Part shown: piece by piece, positions 24,348 through 37,270 of the stretch
Layout of the letters: each line of letters starts with the position of its first letter
Position numbering within the stretch: the stretch's first letter is position 1
Source: Channa striata
Taxonomy: Eukaryota; Chordata; Actinopteri; Anabantiformes; Channidae
Reading direction: 5' to 3'
Length of the DNA stretch: 64,000 nucleotides
Assembly (NCBI GenBank): GCA_033026295.1
Contig: CM065189.1
Span: 6,341,203-6,405,202, forward strand
Notes under the pieces: model-generated
Databases searched by the model: none
Told to the model about the DNA's origin: nothing
The model's input: only the letters and a program-made list of their open reading frames with translations
Translations under genes and position numbers: made by a program

Positions 24348-26373
24348 CTAAATAGGAAAAAAAAATGCAAATACAGTGAAAAGTAGTCAAAAGTATTGTA
24401 AATAAATCCATGAAAAACCCATTGAAAGTTTGCTTGAAAGCGAATGGGTAAAACACATGCGCGGGATTATTGGGACATTGCACAAATTGTGTCAAATGAA
24501 ATTTTCATTGCAGTGATGAAAAAGAATCACATATCACCGTGCAGAAACCGAACAGCAGACTTGTGTGTTTAAATGTGTTTGTATGTGCGTGTACAGCTGC
24601 TCTGTGCAGGACTGAAACCTCTGGCAATAGAAAAAGGGAGGGTTCACCAATCATCGGTAGATGTCAACAAAAACGAACCATTCAAAACAGTCTGGGGACC
24701 TGGTTCTTTGAATAATTAATTCTCTCCTGATCACTACTATAAAATAAAATATGACGAGTGCAAAAACATGTGGATGTTCCTGAACCCTTGGGCTTTAATA
24801 ATTTAACAGTGGGAATGAGCCTGTTAGCCAGCCGTGTCCCTAGGAACTCCACATGAATCCATCACCACTAGCAACTACCAAATCCGCCTTCAAGTAGAAT
24901 ATTAAAGCATTTACACGGCAGCACTGGCTCCCTCCCACCCCCCTTTTTTGTCAATGTGTCCAGGATTTTCGAATATTTCTTTCTTGGAGGACAGAAACAC
25001 CCACCTACAACTTAGGTATAACTCAGATTTGGATTTGCAGTCTATTTCATGGAGGAAAAATGCAGATGACACCTACTAATGTTCTTTTTCTTTCTGTTTT
25101 TTAGCCAGACCCTGTTCATTCAGCGGGATCGTGGTGAAGCTGTAGCAAGATTTTTGTTTTAAAATTAAAGTCATTGTCTGGTATGTGTCAGTGAGACGTG
25201 GCAGTTTCAGTGATTACAAAGCACAATAATGAGTCAGACAGCATCGGATCCACAGCATTTCATAGAGGTGTGAGGCAGGGTGCTTTATTGAAAATGATTC
25301 TGATTTCAAACAGCGGCGGAACTATGCAGTTGAACTCAGCTGGAGCCTCCTGGGATGAAGGGTCATAAATAACATAGTCATTTTTGGCATGACATCGGTA
25401 AGCAGCACTGCTAGTCACGCCGTCATCCTCGTGCATATGCTTAGAAGGTTTTATTTAATATAAGGGTGATAACTGTGACGTAGACAGCAGGGACGTGTCA
25501 GCCCTTGGACGTGGATCAAGATTAACGATGACCCCAGCACACACTCAAATGCTGCAGTGAGAAGTGCTCAAATTGAAATGGGAAGATGAGCTGCTTCCAT
25601 TGGAGGAGACGGCAGAACGACAAACGAAAGGTGTCCAGCCACATCGTGTTTGAGCTGACAGTACATCCAAAACAGAGGCATTCTGACCGGCACTGCGTGC
25701 TGCCTGTTACATTGGCTGACTTGAGAGTCAGACCTCTTGCGTCCCATATATAATGAACGAGGCTTCCCTATGTACAGCATTGAATAATTCACCAGCGTCT
25801 TTGGGGTAATCAAAGCTAAAGTTAGCTCAACTTAGATAAGTTAACGTGATCTACATGTACACCACTTAAACAGTGAGTACAGTTTTATGTTTCTCTTACT
25901 GTAAAAATTTTTTTAAATGTACTGTAAAAATAAAGTTATTATGTAGCATAAAGTATTAAATTGTAACAAAAATGAGAAAAATACTATGTTTGTGCTACTG
26001 TAGTGCGGCTACAGTGATTTTTTAATTTAAAAAAACATGAAACATTGATGTTGAAAGGCACTTTTGTGATAATTGTCCTCATTGCGGGTTACAATGGAAG
26101 CCATTTTAATAAGAATAATTGGGCTGAGAGTCATCATCAGCAGAAATGTCAGCCGAGTTTCACCCTTCCTTGTATGGAAACTTTTGAGTCTACATGCGCG
26201 GGTCCACTGAACAAGGACACCTTATTTGAATCTTTTTGTGCTTCCTTTATGTTTTTGCTGTGCTTTTCTTCACCTTTTCCTTTCTCATTTTAGGCATATT
26301 CAACTCCCAAAAAACTGCATTTTCACTCTGTTTTCAGCAGATTCTTTCCCACGAATGCAAGACATTTTTCTCT

Positions 26374-26419
26374 AAAGTGCCAGTAGCTAAACAGTCACCT
26401 GTTTAGCTACTGGCACTTT
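26374..26419. repeat. Perfect 21-bp inverted repeat with 4-base loop
   Basis: The left arm starting AAAGTGCCAGTAGC (26374-26394) and the right arm ending GCTACTGGCACTTT (26399-26419) are exact reverse complements around TCAC. The right arm flows straight into LINE sequence at 26399; the left arm is an inverted copy of it. I read it as a foldback formed at the truncated LINE's 5' junction, not as a gene. Confidence 0.97.
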
Positions 26420-27450
26420 CACAAACCTGGATCACCCCACAGAACCTGGCCACCCCAGCTGCTCTCTCCACCAAAGTTACCTCTTCTCACATTCTCACCC
26501 ATCAATACAAGCGGTAGGGTTAGTCTTCTCGTTGGTGACATCTGGAAGTTTAAAGTTTAAAAACCTTGCGTCGTTAAAATATCCTGCCATCAGGGTTACC
26601 GCACCATTTACAATCCATGTGATTGTGATCTATCGACCACTGGGCCACCTGTTTGCTTCTTGGATAAGGTCGACATGCCGCTGTCCCACTTCCACGAAGA
26701 TGGAACTGCTTTCTTCATCCTGGGAGACATGAACATTTACCTAGACAAACCTCATTCATCTGACATCCTTGTCATTCTAAACGAGTGGTAACTGAAACTG
26801 GTCCCCACTGACTACACCAAGCTGAAAACCACCTGGATCTCATTCTCACCTGGAACTACACTAAAGACAACACGTCCGTCACCACTCTGTATTTATGGAA
26901 TCACTTTGTTATTCAGCTCACTGTTTTTTTCCCTAGACCTTTCCATACCCCACTCCCCAACTGTGTGCCTCAGGGATCAGTACTTGATCCTGTTCTTTTT
27001 CCAATCTATTCTACATCCCTGCATTTTATAATCTACTAACAGTGCTTTTGCTTTCATTGCTATGCGGATGACACACAGTTCTTCTTCTCCTTTGTAATTG
27101 GCGACACCACAGTCTTTTTATGCATTTCTGCCAATCTTTCTGACATCTCTGCTTAGATGAGAGAGGGGGACATCTACAACTCAACCTCTCCAAGAAAGAA
27201 GTCTCCCCTGTTAGTCCTTCAAAAAAAACAACATCAGCACTGACATAGTCTCTGTATAGTTCTGCCATAAAACAGGGGGTCGTCATTGACAATCAACTGA
27301 GCTTTGCTGACCACATCTCTGTTTTATAGGCATGTACAACACCAGAAAGATCAGATCTGGCCTTTCTGAATATGCAAACAAAGCTCATTGTACAGGCACT
27401 GGTCGTATCTACTGCAATGTCCTGATGGCTGGTTATCAATAACTAATAAC
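26399..27450 (+). mobile_element. L2-type LINE, 5'-truncated, with internal deletion
   Basis: The plus strand encodes decayed pieces of a LINE ORF2 in order. First is an endonuclease stretch with IVIYRPLGH (about 26610-26645) and ILGDMNIYLD (26717-26746), the GDxN motif of AP-type endonucleases. Next comes LYLWNHFVIQLT (about 26887-26925), the degraded SDH end of the endonuclease. Reverse transcriptase then follows almost at once with CVPQGSVLDPVLF (26962-27000) and CYADDTQFFFSF; the catalytic YADD codons at 27061-27072 are intact. NLSDIS and a decayed LVQALV block (about 27390) follow. The first half of the reverse transcriptase is missing, so about 1 kb or more was deleted. Multiple frameshifts and stops show it is dead. 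It has no role in the host gene. Confidence 0.87.
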
Positions 27451-27507
27451 AAACTACCAATAACCTTTGATTTACGGAGAAAGGTAGTGGCAGACTAATC
27501 CATTAGA

Positions 27508-27531
27508 CTGAACATCTAAGTAGATGTTCAG
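27508..27531. repeat. 10-bp perfect inverted repeat
   Basis: CTGAACATCT (27508-27517) and AGATGTTCAG (27522-27531) flank AAGT. It lies just past the LINE remnant. Short enough to arise by chance. Confidence 0.8.
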
Positions 27532-30500
27532 TACTGAAAACTGAAGCGACTGAAGAAGAAGGACCAAGTGGACCAGTCACAGCTGCTGCGTTACACAACT
27601 AGGAAGGTGCGCTTGAAGCGAAGGTGTAGGGGTTTGTGTACACGCAACAACATACACAGCACCTACAAGAGATCCTATGGTGTAAATTCAACGCTTTATT
27701 AGCTTTAAACCGTGAGAACACAAAATGATTGATGCGCCAATAAATTTAGTTCTTGTTTTCACGTTGAAATGATGAAACCCCAGAAACATCTACATTTGTG
27801 ATTTAGGATCTACAGTCTCTGTATTATATTTCGTTTTGTCTGTCTGAATGTAAATGATGAGCTCCACACCACCTGCACTTGTGTTCATTGTACTGTATTA
27901 ATTAATTTAACAACTTTGTACAACAGCCCAGTCGATGTCAGCCATTGTGTATAATGCTTGACAAATGCAATTACATTTTTCTACAATTAAATCTAGAAAA
28001 ACTTAAAGTCTTTGTTATTGGCTCAGAGAGTGTTTCCAGCCAAATTTGGCTTGCCCTTGGCCCTGTAATCGCATTAACTCTTGAGGAACTGACAAGTCCA
28101 ATTTGACTTGAGTCGTACTTCTAAGCATTGTCAGTCAGGCAAAAAGGATTATTCATGCTTATATTTCATAGTACATCAGTTACTGCAGTGTCTTGTTTCA
28201 CTAAAATGGCCAAATATGTTGATAGTCTTTCTTTTTTTTAAGGAACAGCTTAAAAGCCTTTCTGGCGTTCTGTGTTGTTTCTCTTTGGTATTTTACTGTA
28301 AATTCAAGATTCCAGATTCTTTCTTATCATTATGTACAAGCAAAAAATGAAGTTTGTGTCAGCCTTCAACACTAAATTAATGACTAAGCTGTTAAACGTA
28401 CTGCATTTACAAATGTAGAAAATAAATATGAGTTGTTGACAATATCCACCTTAAACACCAAGAAAAGCAAAGAACTCATTGTCAGACCACACCTGAACCT
28501 GTCTAAAGCAACAATGACTCCATGGAAGCACCCAGCATCACCACCTCACAGAGGACCTCTCTTAAGAAATATAAATTTAGCTGCAAGGCATCTCACTTTC
28601 CCAAACAAAGGAAACCAACATTACTCATAAGCTGCTAGTCAAGTAGTGCAGGCCAACTCCCAGGTGACTGGTTAATCAAATGGAGCAAAGTACTGGACTA
28701 AAAGGTCCTTCAGTGTGTTGTGAAAATGCCACGTTGTTGGTATTGAACTACCACCGCTAGAGCAAATATACAGCACTCGCTGCATGAGGGAGGTCTAAGA
28801 ACATCGCAAAAGACATCAAACACCCTGGACCCCATCTGTTAAAGGTTCTCCCATGAGGCATGTGCTGCAGAACAACCCAAACATAAGCTGAGATATTACT
28901 GGATGTAGACATCTTCTTAAGCTGACAATCTTGTGTTCTCCTTGTATCTCATCGCTAACAGTATTTCAAACGATACTTTAAGACCACGTTTCTCTATGTT
29001 GAGTTAGACGACTGTTAAGGGTTTATGATTATGATTATATTGAACGCCAGTCAACAGAGAGTATGCTAACCATTCTAAAAAGAGTCATGGTCCTTTCGGG
29101 TGAGACAGATCTGTGTGGACAGCCACACAGATAATGTCCTCAGATAATCTGTTTGCTTAACAAGAAACTTGATGTGGGTGTAGATTGGCTGAAATATTTT
29201 CAATTTGGGAAATAACTTTGAAGAGTTGATTTTAAGGATTTTAACTTATTTAATAAAATTTAAGTGAAAGCATTTACGTCAATGCTCTTTGGCGTAGAAC
29301 TTCAAAATGACATATGATTGTAAAATTCCAGTGTGGGTTGTGGGCGATGCAGTCCATCTCTCGGGTCTCCCACCAACTTCTGTATGGCAGCAGAAAGAGG
29401 CGGGATGCTGAATTTATTCTGGCTGACATAGTGTACAGCATCACTCAGACAGACTGGTGTCTGGAGGAGGGAATTTCTGTCTGTTTGCTCTTTGCAAAAC
29501 ACACGGAGGTCTAGTGTGACCAGTGTCTGAGACTCAAGTCTTGCTGTCAGTGTGTCACAGGAAACCATGCCATTCTTGGGGATAATTTTTACTGACAATA
29601 GAACTACACTCGAGGATGAAGCTTTTGCAAAACTAGTAATAATATTAATAAAAATGAACGGATAAATAATCCACCTTAGTATTTTTAACTGGAACTGGAA
29701 AATCAACATAAAGTAGCAAACATGCTCATTAAGTGATTGCACCAGATTGGCAATGAGAAATGGTCACTCTGTTAAGTCACTGAAATGTTTGGAGGGAATA
29801 ATTGTGTTCAACACACAAGAGACAGATGGTAAAAGGAATCAGGATTAATCCTCATACTAAAGGGTTTGGGTACTGCCGGGTTAAATGTGGATAAGAGTGT
29901 TAAGCACAATTTATGGTTAAATTTTGCAGATAAATCAGCAATTTACCTTTGTACATCAGCATTTTATAGAGTAGCCTAATTTTGCAAAAGTAGCTGAGCG
30001 TCCATGAAGGTTTTTAAGACACCGAATGATTCCTAACATAACGTATGCAACCACAGCATACGGCAGCTCATAAATAGAGGGGAACATGATTTTCTTTGTT
30101 GTAACTAAAAAGTTGTTGGCAGGATTTATGTGGATCTGGGGCATCTCCTCTCTAGATGTCTGGATAACCTCAATCAAATCAACTGTAATAATTGGCTATG
30201 TAGTAACTTGGTCACAAGAATTGAAGCATTTTAAAAAAAAAGACTTAGTCTTAAGTCTGCTAAGGCTCTCACGTTATTTTTTTTAACTTATTGATTTATT
30301 CATTAGTAAACATTATAAAACAATAAAAATCAGACAAAGCCAATGATGTGAGTTTAGGTCCAACCTGAACTGACTTTCCCGATCCTTTAAACATTAATGG
30401 GCATGTAGGATTCCCCTCCATTGACAGAGAAAAGATCCATCTCTTTGAGGAGGAGACAACTTTTCCACATGCATGAAGCCTAATTTTATAATCCCCATAT

Positions 30501-30911
30501 TGCTCACTGAAGTTCCAAAAGTGAAATCATCTCATGACATTACAGCAGCACATCAACACATACATGTATTTATCGTTTTAATTATTCTGCAGAGTGAAAA
30601 ACTCCGCTGGTGTCAGGGACATTTTCTGTGGAATATTCTTCCATTTAAGTCTAAACAGACCTTATAAAACAAATAAAATATGTATTTATCTGTCTTACAA
30701 AGTTTTTATTGTTAATATACATTGTATGCATGTGTGAAAGGGACTATATTAAAACTGTGTATCTTTATTAATGTAATGCACAGCATGGTTGCTTTGTGTG
30801 GAGAAAAGTCACAATGCAAAAGTTTACACATGATCTTAAGCAACAATGAAAGCAAGAGAAAAGCTAATCTGGCCAGTGAACTGAGTGTTACACATATATG
30901 TAATAATATTA

Positions 30912-30987
<76 letters not shown>

Positions 30988-31020
30988 GTTGTTGTTGTTG
31001 TTGTTGTTGTTGTTTTTTTT
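30912..31020. repeat. Compound (ATT)n(GTT)n microsatellite with T-rich tail
   Basis: About 76 bases of ATT (30912-30987) pass into about eight GTT units and then a T run. It generates the poly-leucine frame at 30722-31081, which is an artefact. In the sense of the host gene this is AAT/AAC. Confidence 0.97.
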
Positions 31021-31104
31021 TATGATATTGAACTTGCTTCTTTTGGTTCATGTAAATGAATGCTGTCAAACTTCTCTCTGATAAATATCTCTTTATTCTG
31101 TATG

Positions 31105-31250
31105 AAAAATGCCTCCAGATGACACCACTTGGAGGAACCTTTTGTTCAGATTGTTTGTCATCCTTCTTTTCCAGAGCTTCCCTAGATGATATAATCTGAA
31201 CTAATGATGAAAGAATCCTCCTGGTGATGTCACGTGGAGGAGTTTTTTAA
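31105..31250. repeat. TGACRYCAYCTGGAGGAG-type dispersed motif, pair 1
   Basis: GCCTCCAGATGACACCACTTGGAGGAACC (about 31111-31139) and CCTCCTGGTGATGTCACGTGGAGGAGTTTT (about 31217-31246) share a core. The same core reappears twice near 43190-43345. Each unit is itself partly palindromic (CCTCC...GGAGG). Confidence 0.5.
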
Positions 31251-31707
31251 AAGAAAGAATCAGAGACATTTTTACCTAGTAAAAGTAAAAGAGATTAGGC
31301 AGATTTGGCTCAGGCACCCAACTGTCTCACTAAGTCTGTGAGCATGACACAGATTTGCCGTACTGAATATGTTGAAGGTACTGTATGTAAAAAGCAGAAG
31401 TTATTTTAGGAAATGAAGAAAGGCTACTTCTGTCAGCCTGTTTTTATAGTTGTGGAGTATTTTAGCAAAACATGCTTTAACCAGATTCCAGCATTTAATA
31501 CACAATCTGTGCCAGGTGAAAAATATGACTTCAACTTGAAATAAAACCCATTCACAAATACCATGATGACATCTGCTGTATCCACAAAGCCACAAAGTGA
31601 AGATTTCCATTTGTTTCCATTTGTAAAAAGAAGCCCTTCAGTTTTCCTGAGAGCCAGAGAGAACGATACATTGCAGCACATTGCACTGTGTTAACATGAA
31701 ATGATTG

Positions 31708-31730
31708 AAAAAAAAAAAAAAAAAAAAAAA
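31708..31730. repeat. Poly(A) run, 23 bases
   Basis: Homopolymer A directly after ATGATTG; source unknown. Confidence 0.9.
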
Positions 31731-33454
31731 GCCAGGCAGAAATTGCATTAGGGGATGTTTGTGAGGTTTTGCCAGATGGCTGCCAGTAAAGCAGAACAAT
31801 TGTGCGTTGGTGTATAACACTGTTGACCATATTCTGGGGAGAAAGAAGAGAGAGAAAAGCCATGCACTTCAAAGAGTGAAAGATGGAAACTCCAAGCGAA
31901 TCATTTCAGTTTTTTAAGCACATCCAAACAAAGCTCATCACCGTGGAGCATAGAGAAATGAAAGCGAATTGTAGTCTGTTGCAATATTCTTCCAAGGAAA
32001 ACAAAAGGTTACTGATCTCACTCTTCTCACTGTAAACCTGACAGCGGCTTGTTTGCCAACGTGTTCAAAAAAATGCGAAGACAAAACATCAATTACGTAT
32101 TCAGAAGAGGTCCAAAGATGTAAGCGTCATCAGGTGGTTGTCAGAGTCGAAGCGATGCAGAAACAACTCAATTGTCTGTCCTCAGACAGAGATTTGCACA
32201 AAGACACAGGAGGCTCAGAGAGTCAGAGACACAGGGAGGAAAAGGGTTTTGTAGCAGAGAACCCTGAGGCAAAACAAGCCCCAAGACTCTGAACATTCGC
32301 TGACTGATGCACTCGAAAAACACCGGTGAACCGAAGCGTTCAGTGCAGTGCTGAGGGGTCAGAGGTAGAGACGCCTGAATGCGTCGCAGACATTTCCACT
32401 GAAATTGTCTGAATTGTTGCAGTCTTTTTTCCGGGGGACAGACTGTGAGGGTGGGGGTGACAAAGCCAATTCTGATCTAGTCACAGGTCCTTGACACAGG
32501 CCCACGCTCTACATGCAATCCAGAGAACTCCGGCTGACCAGGAAACCAACTACACACTGTTGTCGATGTAACAAAACGCCAGAGCGTCTGACGGTACAAC
32601 AAGTGAGTGAGCTAAAAATCTTCTCATTAACCCTTAGTCGGCCAGCAAAGGGCTTTGAAAGCCAATACTCCTGCTTTGAATTCATTTCACTTTGATATAT
32701 AAGTGGTAGAGACGTGACCTCCTTGGAAGGGTTTGCCCTGAGGAATCAGTGATTCCCGGTCAGAGATTTAGTTTTAATTGTCCTACACCAAAGAATTACA
32801 CCGGCACAGTATTTCCCAACCCAACAAAATAGTATTTTTGGTGTTTTATTAATGCTGTTCGCTACACTACTCAAACATGCTTTTGGATCAGTTGACCGTG
32901 ATGTCATGATATCACTGCTCACATAGAACGCAGATCCATTCAAACATTTATGATGTTGGAAGTTATGATTACTCACTGTGTCCAAATGTATGGAAATTAA
33001 TATATATTTATACATGTAATTACATAACCCAAAAAGCCACATTAATGACTATATTTGAATAATCTAGTTGTCACACACCATTTCATGGAGCACTGACAGC
33101 CTTTATTGTTTTAAATATGTTATAAAGTATATAACAAATACAAAAAAAATCTGTTCAGTGCTTTCTTCTATGTTCAGTATCAATTCTTTTGATTAGAATC
33201 ATGCATCATTCATCTCCACCATCAAGGTTGGCTGCTTTAAATGCTTAAATGCTGTCAGTGCATCGTGCAAAGTGAACCACTCGATCCGGACAGACCATCC
33301 TACAGCGTATGAATTCTATTGGACATCTTTACCTTGGATTCTTATAACACTAAACCCCCCAACCACACGTAGACCTGTTTTCCCCTTCAGTAAATGTCTA
33401 GACACTCTGAGATCAATGCTCAGTGGATCAGAACAGCCCACAGTGTAGATCGTA

Positions 33455-33600
33455 ATGTGCTTGTCTGTGTGATGGCCCTGCAGCGACTGGTGACCTGTCC
33501 AGGGTGTTTCACTGCCATTTTGTCCGAGGCATGAAGAGAAGCCTCTGTGTGAGGCTGAACAGCTGTGAGCACACGCACAACGTGAATGGATGGATGACTT
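33455..33600 (+). mobile_element. Dispersed repeat copy, 3' tail family
   Basis: GTGATGGCCCTGCAGCGACTGG, TGACCTGTCCAGGGTGT and a GAATGGATGGATGA end match the family at 7205-7385. The central part has diverged. The 103- and 63-residue minus-strand frames here are shadows. Confidence 0.6.
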
Positions 33601-33939
33601 GCCTGAAGCAATTATTCTGTTACTCACAGCCAGTGCATTGCTTTATTTAGCCAATGGATTATTAAGTGCTTTAATCCAAAGCACTAAGCCGGCACTCTAG
33701 ACGACATTCAGACAGAACACGGCTGTCATCACTCACGGTTACAGCAAGACTTGGCGTGAAGTTTGTCTACTCCCGTGTTGGCTTGCTGTTCTTTGCACTG
33801 TACATTACCTTAACATGAAGGTGTTGATGGTAATTTTGCCAATCGTTGAGTTTGAACTACTTGGAAATTTAGATTTTCACAGTAATATGATGAAATTGGT
33901 TAGAATGTGAATGACTGAAATTATATATGCATTCTATTA

Positions 33940-34070
33940 TATACACTATCAGTCAAAGGTTTGGACACACCTTCTCATTGATTGTTTATTTTCATGACTT
34001 TTAACACTGTAGATTCTCACTGAAGGCATCAAAACTTTTTGAATCTTTATATAATTGTACACTTGATGAT
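33940..34070 (+). mobile_element. End of a DNA transposon (Tc1/mariner-like)
   Basis: TATACACTATCAGTCAAAGG-TTTGGACACACCTTCTCATT followed by TAGATTCTCACTGAAGGCATCAAAACTT is a terminal sequence I know as a very common fish/vertebrate DNA-transposon end of Tc1 type. No matching inverted end or transposase remains nearby, so it is a solo end. Confidence 0.55.
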
Positions 34071-34554
34071 ATCTAATTTTATGATTCTAACAATGTTTAT
34101 TTGTCATCATTTTTTAAAGGCGGCTCTATTAAAATGGAAAAAATGTGCACTAGAGTTTTCATAGTTCAATGTTGAAGTATTTCCTGATCTTTTCACATAC
34201 AGATCATACATGTCCATTTTTGGACACAGTACAGAAAACGTGAATGGGCTGGAGTTTTCACCTTCTGTATGATTCTGTAAAGCAGCAGTCCCAGCAGCCA
34301 GGCAACACACAGCAGCTACTGCAGCATTTTAACATGTGTCAAAAACACTGATTTAGAACTGTGCTAACATACTGTAGCTGTTCGGGCGGGTTTAGGCACA
34401 AAATAAATATATAATAAATATATGAGAGTAAGGAGAAAAGTTGCGATTTGGATTAAAAGTACTACTTCCTTAGTACGAATGTCACAAGCATCAAGTGACG
34501 TGACATTTCTAACATCTTTGTGGTCAAAATACAAACAGTTTAAACTAACATTAA

Positions 34555-34655
34555 GAGCAGTGAGAGAACACACAATCTCCAAACGGAAAGACCTCATCCG
34601 GTCCAGGAATCGAACCCAGGACAGTGAGGCAGAAGTGGTAACCACTCTCCCACCT
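34555..34655 (-). mobile_element. tRNA-like interspersed repeat fragment
   Basis: On the minus strand, GTGGTTACCACTTCTGCCTCACTGTCCTGGGTTCGATTCCTGG carries a clear B box (GGGTTCGATTCC). It is followed by GTCTTTCCGTTTGGAGATTGTGTGTTCTC, a form of the 'CTTTCTGTGTGGAGTTTGCATGTTCTC' block that trails this repeat in fish. It is not a functional tRNA: no acceptor stem or proper A box is present. Confidence 0.65.
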
Positions 34656-37064
34656 TCCTTATTACTTCCTGATTAAGAAAATGCATTTACAATGTTGTAG
34701 TTTGCATATATTATGTGCTCCAGTATGCAGACTGGTGTCGCCATGTCAATACAGCATTTACTTTTACTGAAATTACTGCAACGCGGAAATAAGAGCTGGT
34801 GTCAGGCAAGGTGCCAAAATGACATTTGTTGTTGTTTGCATAACCACAACATGTAGTTACATTTATGGGGAGACGCCTATCGGGGTCAGCAGAGGGTTCA
34901 TACCTACTACCAGTAAATAAATATAAAAGTATTGTATAAACTTTGGATCTGTAAACAAGTTTCATTACATATTACAGATTGAAATGGTAACTAACTTTCT
35001 CCAACCTAATACATTTCAAGCAATACTTTTTTTAGAGTAAAGTTATTGAAACTTCAAGAACAACGACATTGCATTATAACACGTGCCGTGTACAACTGAA
35101 TAAAAAGAGTGAGGTTATAGGAGATCTGGAACAGAAGAAATCATGACGATTGTTGCAGCACGTCCTGAACAGAGGCAGCAAACATAGAGCACTATTTATT
35201 AATCACTAGTACCATCAGCACAGCATATCTCAGCAAGGAGAGTAATAACGCGCAAGCTGTCAAGGAGTTTATCTGTGGAATATACACACTCACCCTGAGC
35301 TGCACTCATGTGAAAATGTGCACACCAACTGAAGCACACAATGCCATGCTCAGAGGTGGCACTCGCACACACACTTTTTTTTTTACCTGAGGCAAGTGCT
35401 GCACAATCTCTCCTCTAATGCAGAATCTACTGAAGCATAATTGAAAATGACTTTGGAGAATTGCCACATTGAGATTGGAAGATACTGTATTTGCAGGTGT
35501 TTCTGTGGGAGAACGTCGAGTTGTCAGTGAAACACACGTGAGAGCAGAGGATAGTGAAGCATGAAGAAAATAATGGAACCTCAAAAGACTGAGCACTGTA
35601 AACCAGAGTCTGTCTTTCTTTCAAAAGGCTAAGTAATGTGTTTGTGTGTACACGCGTCTGTGTGTGCATGTGTGTGTCTGTGTTAGTGGGAGATAGTGAA
35701 AGGAAAATACAAAAGCAGCCCATGTGTGAAACAAACAGAAAACAGGAAATGTGCCTGCCGACCGCGCTAGAATCCATGCTGCTGCTAATACAATGTGCTG
35801 AGGAAGTCGGAGACAATCCTGCAGAGTAAAATAAAAGGTTTCACATAACGACCATGTGCTGGAGTGTGATCCATGCAAACAACAAGCAAAACAGAAAAGG
35901 AGACAGAAGTTGATTTGAAATTTGTAAAAAGAAAAAAAAAAGAAATCTAATCATCACGGTGTCCCACGCTGCCACCAGGCCCAACCAAATCTAAAACCCC
36001 GGCGGCATCATTGCACTGCGCTTGACGAATGCAGCGTTGAGGAAATACCTTCAAGAAACAGCCAGAGTGGGACAGAAGTGCTGACATTCAAAGATCGCTC
36101 TCAGTGACAACATTCGTTGTGTATCGCACTCGCAGCCCGTGTTCTCCATTCAACCTTGACAGCGGGTAGGCGAGTGTTTGCTTCATTCCATTCCCTGCTT
36201 GCACAGTCTCCACTGCTTTTTTTCCCCCCATAATGAATCTTTAAATAAAATATTAAACTTTAACAATTCCTCCCAGACCTGATGACTTTTTCATGAGGTC
36301 GAGAAGGACTTTTTAGGCTACAAAAGATAAATCTACTTTTGACATCCACTTTGTTTTGACTGTGAACGTCAGCTGACCTAACGCATGTCGTCTTATGGCT
36401 GAGCGACCTCACCCAACCCTCATTTCTGTCCACTCTGAGCTGAACAACCAACTTCCCTGCCCGGAGTGCAGGCTTTGGAAGAAAAAAAAGCCCAGTGTAT
36501 CTTTCAACCAGGCAAATCTGATTCATTCATTATTCATACAATAAGAATGCATGGAAAACGGAAATTTGATGGTTAGGTTATTGCAAAGTGTGCTGCACAG
36601 CAAAGGTTCAAGTGTGTGTTCCAACAAGGTCTCTGGAGTGTTGTTAGTGATGATAACTGACACGTCCGGGTCACAAAGAACTGAGAGTCCGTTCTAAAAA
36701 CGGAGCCGGGGAAGTAGGGGAGCTCTCCAGTGAGGACACTTGTAAAAGGTGGTAGATAATGGAATATTTTTATTTTCATTCATGGAAATTCACATAAGGT
36801 CATTTTGTGAGATACGTGGGAATTCAAAGAAACACAACAGAACCGCGACATTAAGCACTAATGAATCGCCAGCCCTCACAACAAAAGCCAAAGTCAGTCA
36901 AAGGTTTAACTGATTGTTAAATATAATACTTTTACAGTTTAAAAAAATACATCAGAAAGCTTTAAACTTTTCATTTGACCTCCAATCAGTTGATTAAAAA
37001 AAAGAGTTTTTCCTCCCTTCCAACCAATCAGTTAATAAAAGAAATTAAAAATGCACTTTGCTAG

Positions 37065-37270
37065 TTTCTCACCAGTTCGCCTTTGGCGTTACTATCTGCT
37101 GCTTCAGGAGCGCCACAGTTTGACGCCCTGAGAACGACGGTGTCCAGGATCAGCGCTGCAGGCGGACTTTCGATGGATTTGGATATGACGCCACAGGAAC
37201 GACTTTAGATACTTAAAAACTGCATTAGGCTTAGGGAAAATATCTTCAGGGTAACGTTTAGTCAGTACCT
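37065..37270 (+). repeat. Dispersed repeat copy 2 (AGGAGCGYCAC family)
   Basis: TCAGGAGCGCCACAGTTTGACGCC and TTAGGGAAAATATCTTCAGGGTAA match two blocks of 16700-16880 in the same order and orientation. In between it is GC-richer than the surrounding intron (CGGTGTCCAGGATCAGCGC). Class unknown. Confidence 0.5.

Noticed and set aside
30722..31081. 119-residue frame with a long leucine run resembling a membrane segment
   Set aside because: The leucines are the translation of the ATT/GTT microsatellite.
34555..34655. tRNA gene suggested by a clean B box
   Set aside because: No acceptor stem, anticodon loop or proper A box; the flank matches a dispersed repeat.
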